64,000 nucleotides of DNA from Burkholderiaceae bacterium (lineage in GTDB: Bacteria > Pseudomonadota > Gammaproteobacteria > Burkholderiales > Burkholderiaceae_C): the NCBI GenBank assembly GCA_026125795.1, contig JAHCKM010000002.1:806001-870000 (forward strand), written 5' to 3'. Shown piece after piece: positions 20,201 to 29,200 of this stretch. Made by a program: the position numbers and the translations under genes. The notes under the pieces are model-generated. The model saw only the letters and a program-made list of their open reading frames with translations. It had not been told where the DNA came from and ran no database searches. Positions within the stretch are counted from its first letter, which is position 1, and every line of letters begins with the position of its first letter.

Positions 20201-23200
20201 GGTGTCGTCGTCGACGATGGCGCTGGTCACCGACGAGGCGCCGCCGGCCAGCACCAGGCTCTCGAAGTTGCCGCCGCTGGCCGAGACGATGCCCACCGTG
20301 AAGCTCTCGGCGCCCTCGGCCAGCGCGTCGTTCAGCGTGGCGATGTCGAAGCTCGCGCTCGATGCGCCGCCGGGGATCGTGACCGTGGCCACGCCGACGA
20401 AGTCGGCGCCGTCGGCCGCGCTGCCGCTGTAGCCCAGCGTCACCGTGACGTCGGTAAGGGCCGGGCTGGTGAGGCTCAGCGTGTACGGCGCGGTCGCACC
20501 TTCGCCGACCGAGGCGCTGCCGGTCAGGCTGAGCGTCGTCGCGTTCAGCGTGTCGGTGACGGCCGTGGTGGCGGCCGCCGGGTTGACCTGCAGCGACTCG
20601 AAGTTGCCGCCGGTGGCGCTCATGATCGTCGCCGACACGCTGCCGGCGTCGACGTAGACGTCGTCGCCCGGCGCCGGCACGCTGACCGTGCCCGAGCTCG
20701 CGTTGGCGACGATGGTGATGGTCGCTCCGTTGGAGAGCGTGACCGTCACGTCCGATTGCGCCGGGCTGCCGAGCGACGCGGTGTAGACGATCTGGCCGCC
20801 CTCGGCCACGCTCGCGCTGGCGCTCAGACTCACGGTGGTGGCGTCCACCGTGTCGCTGATCGCCGTCAGCGCCGGCGTGGCGTCGACCGCGAGACTCTCG
20901 AAGTTGCCGCCCGACGCATTGCTGATCGTCGCCGACACGTTGCCGGCATCGACGTAGACATCGTCGCTCGGTGCCGCCACGTCGACCGTGCCGCTGCTCG
21001 TGCCGGCCGCGATGCTGATCGTCGCGCCGTTGGAGAGCGTGACCGTCACCGTCGACTGCGCCGGGCTGGTCAGCGACGCGGTGTAGGTGATGGTGCCGCC
21101 TTCGGCGACGCTCGGGCTCGCGGTGAGCGACACGGTGGACGTGTCGACGGTGTCGGTGATCGCCGTGACCGCCGATGCGCCGTTGACCACGAGGTTCTCG
21201 AAGCCGCCGCCGGTGGCGCCGCTGATCGTGGCCGACACGCTGCCGGCGTCGACATACACGTCGTCGCTCGGCGCCGGCACGCTCACCGTGCCGCTGCTCG
21301 CGCCGGCCGCGATGCTGATCGTCGCGCCGTTGGACAGCGTCACCGTCACCGCCGACGCCGCGGCGCTGGTCAGCGACGCGGTGTAGGTGATGGTGCCGCC
21401 TTCGGCCACGCTGGGGCTCGCGCTCAGGCTGACGGTGGTGGCATCGATCGTGTCGGTGATCGCGGTGGTGGCCGCGGCCGGGTTGACGATCAACGCCTCG
21501 AAGTTGCCGCCCGACGCGCTGCTGATCGTGGCCGACACGCTGCCAGCGTCGACGATCACGTCGTCGCTCGGTGCCGGCACGTTGACCGTGCCGCTGCTCG
21601 CGCCGGCGGCGATCGTGATGGTGGCGCCGTTGGACAGCGCGACCGTCACGGCCGATTGCGCCACGCTGGTCAGCGACGCGGTGTAGGTGATCGTGCCGCC
21701 TTCGGCGACGCTGGGCGTTGCGCTGAGCGACACCGTGGTGCTGTCGAGCGTATCGGTGATCGCCGTGGTTGCGGGCGCGTCGTTGATGGCCAGGTTCTCG
21801 AAGCCGCCGCCGGTCGCGCTGCTGATCGTGGCCGACACGCTGCCGGCGTCGACATAGACGTCGTCGCTCGGCGCTGGCACGCTGACTTGCCCCGAGCTCG
21901 TGCCCGCGGCGATGGTGATCGTCGCCCCATTGCTCAGCGTCACCGTGACCGCGCTCTGCGCGGCGCTGGTTAGCGACGCGGTGTAAGTGATCGAGCCGCC
22001 TTCGGCGACCGACGGTGTGGCGGTTAGCGAGACCGTGGTCGTGTCGATCGTGTCGGTGATCGCCGTGGTGGCTGCCGTGGTGTCGATGTCGAGGTCTTCG
22101 AACCCGCCGCCGGTGGCGCTGGCGAGGGTGGCCGACACGCTGCCGACGTCGAGGTAGACGTCGTCGCTCGGCGCCGGCACGCTCACCGTGCCGCTGCTGG
22201 CACCGGTGGCGATGGTAATGGTGGCGCCGTTGCTCAAGGTCACCGTCACCGGCGACGCGGCGGCGCTGGTCAGCGACGCGGTGTAGGTGATCGACCCGCC
22301 TTCGGCCACGCTCGGGCTCGCGCTCAGGCTCACCGTGGTGGTGTCGATGGTGTCGGTGATCGCGGTCGTGGCGGCCGCGGGGTTGACCGCCAGCGCCTCG
22401 AAGTTGCCGCCCGACGCGGTGCTGATCGTGGCCGACACGCTGCCGGCATCGACGATCGCGTCGTCGGCCGGCGCGGCCACGTTGACGCTGCCGCTGCTGG
22501 CACCGGTGGCGATGCTGATCGTGGCGCCGTTGCTCAAGCTCACCGTCACCGCCGATTGCGCGACGCTGGTCAGCGATGCGGTGTAGGTGATGGTGCCGCC
22601 TTCGGCGACGCTCGGCGTTGCCGTGAGGCTGACCGAGGTGGTCTGGATCGTGTCGCTGACGGCGGTGACCGCCGGCGCGTTGTCCACGACGAGGTTCTCG
22701 AATCCGCCGCCGCTCGCGCCGCTGATCGCGGCCTGCACGCTGCTGGCGTCAACGTACACGTCGTCGCCCGGCGCGGCCACCGTCACGCTGCCGCTGCTCG
22801 AGCCTGCGGCGATCGTGATGGTGGCGCCGTTGTCGAGCGTCACCGTCACGGCGCTGGCCGCGACGCTGGTCAGCGACGCGGTGTAGACGATGTTGCCGCC
22901 CTCGGCCACCGCCGCGGTGGCGCTGAGCGACAGCGTGGTGGTGTCGATCGTGTCGGTGATCGCGGTGGTCGCCGGCGCGGGGTTGACCGCGAGGTTCTCG
23001 AAGCCACCGCCGGTCGCGCTGGCGATGGTGGCCGAGACGCTGCCGGCGTCGACGATGGCGTCTTCGCCCGGCGCGGGCACGCTGACGCTGTTGCTGCTCG
23101 AGCCGGCGGCGATGACGATCGTCGCGCCGTTGCTCAGCGTGACCGTCACCGCCGACTGCGCGGCGCTGGTCAGCGACGCGGTGTAGGTGATGGCGCCGCC

Positions 23201-26200
23201 TTCGGCCACGCTCGGCGTTGCGGTGAGCGACACCGTGGTGGTGTCGATCGTGTCGGTGATGGTCGTCGTCGCGGCCGCCAGGTTGACCGCCAGCGCCTCG
23301 AATCCGCCGCCGCTGGTGCCGCTGATGGTGGCCGACACGCTGCCGGCGTCGACGTAGACGTCGTCGCTCGGCGCGGCCACGCTCACGCTGCCGCTGGTGG
23401 CGCCGGCTGTGATGCCGATCGTCGAGCCGTTGCTCAGCGTGACCGACACCGCAGTCACTGCCGGATGGGTCAGCGTCGCCGTGTAGACGATCGTGCCGCC
23501 TTCGGCGACCGACGCGCTCGCGCTCAGGCTGACCGTTGCGGTGTCGGGCACCGCCTCGTCGCTGATCGTCGTCGTGACGGCATTGTTCGTTGGGTGCGCG
23601 GCGATCGCCTCGAAGCCGCCGCCGCTGATCGCGCCGAGCGACACCACAATGGTCTCGCCACTGTCGGCGATCACGTCGTCGAGCGTCGCGAGGTCGAAGG
23701 TCGCACTGCTCGCGCCAGCCGGGATCACGACCGACACCACCCCGGTGTAGTCGGTGCCGTTGGTCGCGGTGCCGGCGTAGTTGAGATTGACCGTGACCGC
23801 GCTGACGGCGGGCTGGCCGAGCGTGACGGTGTAGCTGCCGGTGTTGCTACCTTCCACCACGCTCGCGGGTCCCGCCAGGCTCACCAGCACGGTGTCGGGC
23901 GCGGCTTCATCGCTCAGCGTGGCCACGCCGGTGGCCGCTGTGTTGGCGGTGGTGCCGCCGGTCACGGTGGCGGTCAGCGTGAACGTCTCGCCGGAGTCGG
24001 CGAGCGCGTCGTCGGTGGTGGCCATGCGCACCTGCACCGACAAGCTGCCGGCGGGAATCGTGACACCGGCACCCGTCACCGGCTGCCAGGCGCTGCCGTC
24101 GAACCACTCGAGCGTGCTGGCGGTGTCCACGCCGACGGTGGCACTGCCGCTGGCGAGCGTGGGTGCAAATGTCGTCGCGCTGGCGCTCGCATTGGACAGC
24201 GCCACGGTGAAAACCGCGAAGTCGCCTTCGACGACCGCGCTGTCCGACACCGTGATCGACGGCGTGCCGTCGTTGTCGAGCAGCGTGGTGGTCACGCTGT
24301 TCGCGCCGCCGCTGATCAGCAGGTTCTCGAAGTTGCCGCCGGTGGCCGAGACCAGGCTCACGCTGAACGACTCGGCGCCTTCGGCCAGCGCGTCATCGAG
24401 CGTGGCGATGCTGAAGTTACTGCTCGAACTGCCCGCGGGGATGGTGACCGTGGCCAGGCCCGTGAAGTCGCTGCCGTCGGCCGCGCCGCCGGCATAGGCG
24501 AGTGTGATCGTCACCGCGCTCTGCGCGGCGCTGGTCAGCGAGACGGTGTAGCTGGCGCTCGCGCCTTCCACCACGCTGGCCGAGCCGGTGATCGACAGCG
24601 TCGTGGTGTCGACGGTGTCGGTGATGCTGGTGCCCGCCGGTGCGGCGCTGACCTGCAGGTTCTCGAAGTTGCCGCCGGTGGCCGATGCGATGGTGCGGCT
24701 CACCGAGCCAGCATCGAGGTAGACGTCGTCGCTCGGCGCCGCCACGCTGACGCTGCCGCTGCTGGCGCCCGCCGCGATCGCGATGACGGTGCCGTCGTCG
24801 AGCGTCACCGTCACCGCCGTCTGCGCGGCGCTGGTCAGCGACGCGGTGTAGACGATGGTACCGCCTTCGGCCACGCTGGGGCTGGCGCTCAGGCTGACCG
24901 TGGTGGTGTCGATCGTGTCGGTGATCGCCGTCGTCGCGGCGGCCGGGTTCACCGTGAGGCTTTCGAAGTTGCCACCCGAGGCCGACGCGATCGTGCGCGA
25001 CACGCTGCCGGCATCGACGAGCACGTCGTCGGCGGGCGCGGGCACGTTGGCCTGGCCGGTGCTGGCGCCGGCTGCGATGGTGATCACCGTGCCGTCGTCG
25101 AGCGTCACCGTCACCGGCGACTGCGCCGCGCTGGTCAGCGACGCGGTGTAGGTGATGGTGCCGCCTTCGGCCACGCTGGCCGACGCGCTGAGCGACACCG
25201 TGGTGCTGTCGAGCGTGTCGGTGATGCTGGTGACGGCGGGCCTGGCGTCGACCGCGAGGCTCTCGAAGTTGCCGCCGGTGGCCGACGCGATGCTGCGGCT
25301 CACCGAGCCGGCGTCGACGTGGACGTCGTCGCTCGGCGCGGCCAGGCTCACGCTGCCGGAGCTGGTGCCGGCGGCGATCGTGATGACCGTTCCGTCGTCG
25401 AGCGTGACGGTCACCGCGGTCTGCGCGGGGCTCGTCAGCGACGCGGTGTAGGTGATGGCGCCGCCTTCGGCCACACTCGGGCTCGCGCTGAGCGACACGG
25501 TGGTGGTGTCGATCGTGTCGGCGATCGTGGTGGTGGCCGCCGCCGGGTTGACCGCAAGGCTCTCGAAGTTGCCGCCCGATGCGGAGGCGATCGTGCGCGA
25601 CACGCTGCCGGCGTCGACGTGCACGTCGTCGCTCGGCGCGGCCACGCTCGCGCTGCCGCTGCTGGCGCCGGCGCCGATCGTGATGACCGTGCCGTCGTCG
25701 AGCGTCACCGTCACCGCCGTCTGCGCGGGGCTGGTCAACGATGCGGTGTAGGTGATGCTGCCGCCTTCGGCCACCGCGGGCGTGGCGCTCAGCGACACCG
25801 TGGTGGTGTCGATCGTGTCGGTGATGCTGGTGGAGGCGGGCGTGGCGTCGACGGCCAGGTTCTCGAAGTTGCCGCCGGTGGCCGATGCGATGCTGCGGCT
25901 GACCGAGCCGGCATCGACGAACACGTCGTCGCTCGGTGCGGGCAGGCTCACGTTGCCGGCGCTCGCGCCGGCCGCGATCGTGATGACCGCGCCGTTGTCG
26001 AGCGTGACGGTCACTGCGGTCTGCGCGGCGCTGGTCAGTGATGCGGTGTAGGTGATCGATCCGCCTTCGGCGACGATCGGCGTGGCCGTCAGGCTCACGG
26101 TGGTGGTGTCGATCGTGTCGCTGATGCTGGTGGTGGCGGCCGCGCTGCTCACCACCAGGCTTTCGAAGTTGCCGCCGCTGGCCGATGCGATCGTGGCCGA

Positions 26201-29200
26201 TACGCTGCCGGCATCGACGACCACGTCGTCGCTCGGTGCACCGACGCTCACGCTGCCGCTGCTGGCGCCGGCGGCGATGGTGATCGTGGCGCCATTGCTC
26301 AACACCACCGTTACCGGGGTCTGTGCGGCGCTGGTCAGCGATGCGGTGTAGACGATAGTGCCGCCCTCGGCCACGCTCGGCGTGGCGGCGAGCGACACGG
26401 TGGTCGCATCGACGGTGTCGCTGATGGTGGTGGTGGCCGCGGCGCCGTTGACCACAAGGTTCTCGAAGTTGCCGCCGCTGGCGCTCGAGATCGTCGCCGA
26501 CACGCTGCCGGCATCGACGAACACGTCGTCGGCCGGCGCCGCCACGTTGACGCTGCCGCTGTTGGCGCCGGCCGCGATGACGATCGTCGCGCCGTTGCTG
26601 AGGGTGACCGTCACCGCGCTTTGCGCCGCGCTGGTCAGCGACGCGGTGTAGGTGATCGTGCCGCCTTCACCCACGCTCGGCGTGGCACTGAGGCTGACCG
26701 TGGTGTTGTGCAGCGTGTCGGTGATCATCGTCACCGCCGGTGCGCTGCTCACCGCGAGGTTCTCGAAGCCGCCACCGCTGGTGGAGGCGATCGTCGCCGA
26801 CACCGTGCCGGCATCGAGGTAGACGTCGTCGCTCGGCGCGCCCACCGCCACCGAGCCGCTGGTGGCACCGGTGCCGATGGCGATCACCGCGCCGTTGCTC
26901 AAGCTCACGGTCAGCGGCGCGTTGGCTGGGCCGCTCAACGTGGCGGTGTAGAGGATGGCGCCGCCTTCGGCCACGCTGGCCGACGCGCTCAGCGCCAGGC
27001 TGGTCGTGTCCTCGGGACCGGCCACCGCTTCATCGGTGATCGTCGCGGTGCCGAAGGCCGATGCGTTGGCCGTCGCGCCCGCCGTCACGGTGGCGATCAG
27101 CGTGAAGGTCTCGCCCGAGTCGGCTGCGGCATCGTCGGTGGTGGCCACGCGCAGCTGCACCGAGGTGCTGCCGGCCGGAATCGTCACGCCGGCCGGCGGC
27201 ACCGTCACCCAGGCGCTGCCGTTGAAGAACTCGATCGTGGTCGCCGTGTCGATGCCGACCGTGGCCGAGCCGCTCGCCAGGCTCGGCGTGAACGTGGTGG
27301 CCGTTGCGCTCGCGCCCGACAGGCTGACGGTGAAGACCGCGTGACCGCCTTCGACCACGCTGGAGTCCGACACGCTGAGCGCCGGTGTGGCATCGTCGTC
27401 GAGCAGCGTGGTGCCGACGCTCGAATCGCTGCCGCTGATCACCAGGTTCTCGAACGTGCCGCCGCTGGCCGACACGATCGACACCGTGAAGCCTTCGGTG
27501 CCCTCGAACAGCGCGTCGTCGAGCGTCTCGATGTCGAAATCGGCGCTCGATGCGCCGGCCGGGATCGTGACCGTCGCCACACCGCTGAAGTCGCTGCCGT
27601 CGGCAGCCGTGCCGCTGTAGGCGAGGTTGACCGTGACGGCGCTCAGCGCCGGTGCCGTCAACGACAGCGTGTAGGTCGCGGTGCCGCCTTCGGTGACCGA
27701 CGCGGCACCGGCGATCGACAGCGTCGTCGTGTCGATCGTGTCGGTGATCGCGGTGCTCGCTGCGGCCGGGTTGACCTGCAGCGACTCGAAGCCGCCGCCG
27801 GTGGCGCTGGAGATCGTGGCCGACACGCTGCCGGCATCGACGTGCACGTCGTCGCCGGGCGCCGCAACGCTGACGGTGCCCGAGCTCGCGCCCGCGGCGA
27901 TCGTGATGGTGGCGCCGTTGCTCAGCGTGACGCTGACCGGCGACTGCGCGGCGCTGGTCAGCGATGCGGTGTAGACGATGGATCCGCCTTCGGCCACGCT
28001 CGGCGTGGCGGTCAGCGTGACGGTGGTGGAGTCGATCGTGTCGCTCACCGTCGTCGTCGCTGCGGCCGGGCTGATCGCCAGGGCTTCGAAGTTGCCGCCG
28101 ACCGCGGACGAGATCGTGGCCGACACGCTGCCCGAGTCGGCATACACGTCGTCGCCAGGCGCGCCGACGCTGGTGCTGCCGCTGCTGGCGCCGGCGTTGA
28201 TCGTGATGGTGGCGCCGTTGCTCAGCGTGACCGTCACCGCGGTCTGCGCGGGGCTGGTCAGCGACGCGGTGTAGACAATGGTGCCGCCTTCGGCCACGGC
28301 CGGCGTGGCGCTCAGCGACACCGTGGTGGTCTGCAGCGTGTCGCTCACCGCGGTGGTGGCCGCGGCCGGGTTGACCACCAGGTTCTCGAAGTTGCCGCCC
28401 GAGGCGGCGCTGATCGTGGCCGACACCGTGCCGGCGTCGACGTACACGTCGTCGCCCGGCGCGGCAACGTTGACCGAGCCGGTGCTCGCACCCGTGGCGA
28501 TCACGATCGTGGCGCCGTTGCTCAGGCCCACCGTCACAGGCGACAGCGCGACGCTGGTCAGCGACGCGGTGTAGGTGATGGCGCCGCCTTCGGCCACCGC
28601 CGGGCTCGCGGTGAGCGAGACGGTGGTGGTGTCGATGGTGTCGTTGATCGCGGTGCTGGCCGCGCCCGGATTCACCACGAGCTGCTCGAAGTTGCCGCCC
28701 GAGGCGCTGGAGATCGTGGCCGACACGCTGCCGGCGTCGACGTGCACGTCGTCGCCCGGCGCGGCCACGCTGACGCTGCCGCTGTTCGCCCCGGCCGCGA
28801 TGGTGATCGCCGCGCCGTTGCTGAGCGTCACGTTGACCGCCGTCTGTGCCGGCGCCGTGAGCGCAGCCGTGTAGACGATGCTGCCGCCTTCGGCCACGCT
28901 CGGCGTGGCGCTCAGGCTGATCGTGGTGGCGTCGACCGTGTCGCTCACCGCCGTGGTCGCCGCGGCCGGACTGACCACGAGGTTCTCGAAATCGCCGCCG
29001 CTGGCCGATGTGATCGTGGCCGACACGCTGCCGGCGTCCACGTGGGGGTCGTCGACCGGCGCGGCCACGTTGACGCTGCCGCTGCTGGCGCCGGCGGCGA
29101 TCGTGATGCTCGCGCCGTTGCTCAGGTTGACGGTCACGGCGCTTTGCGCCGGCGCCGTCAGCGACGCGGTGTAGGTGATCAGTCCGCCCTCGGCGACCGA

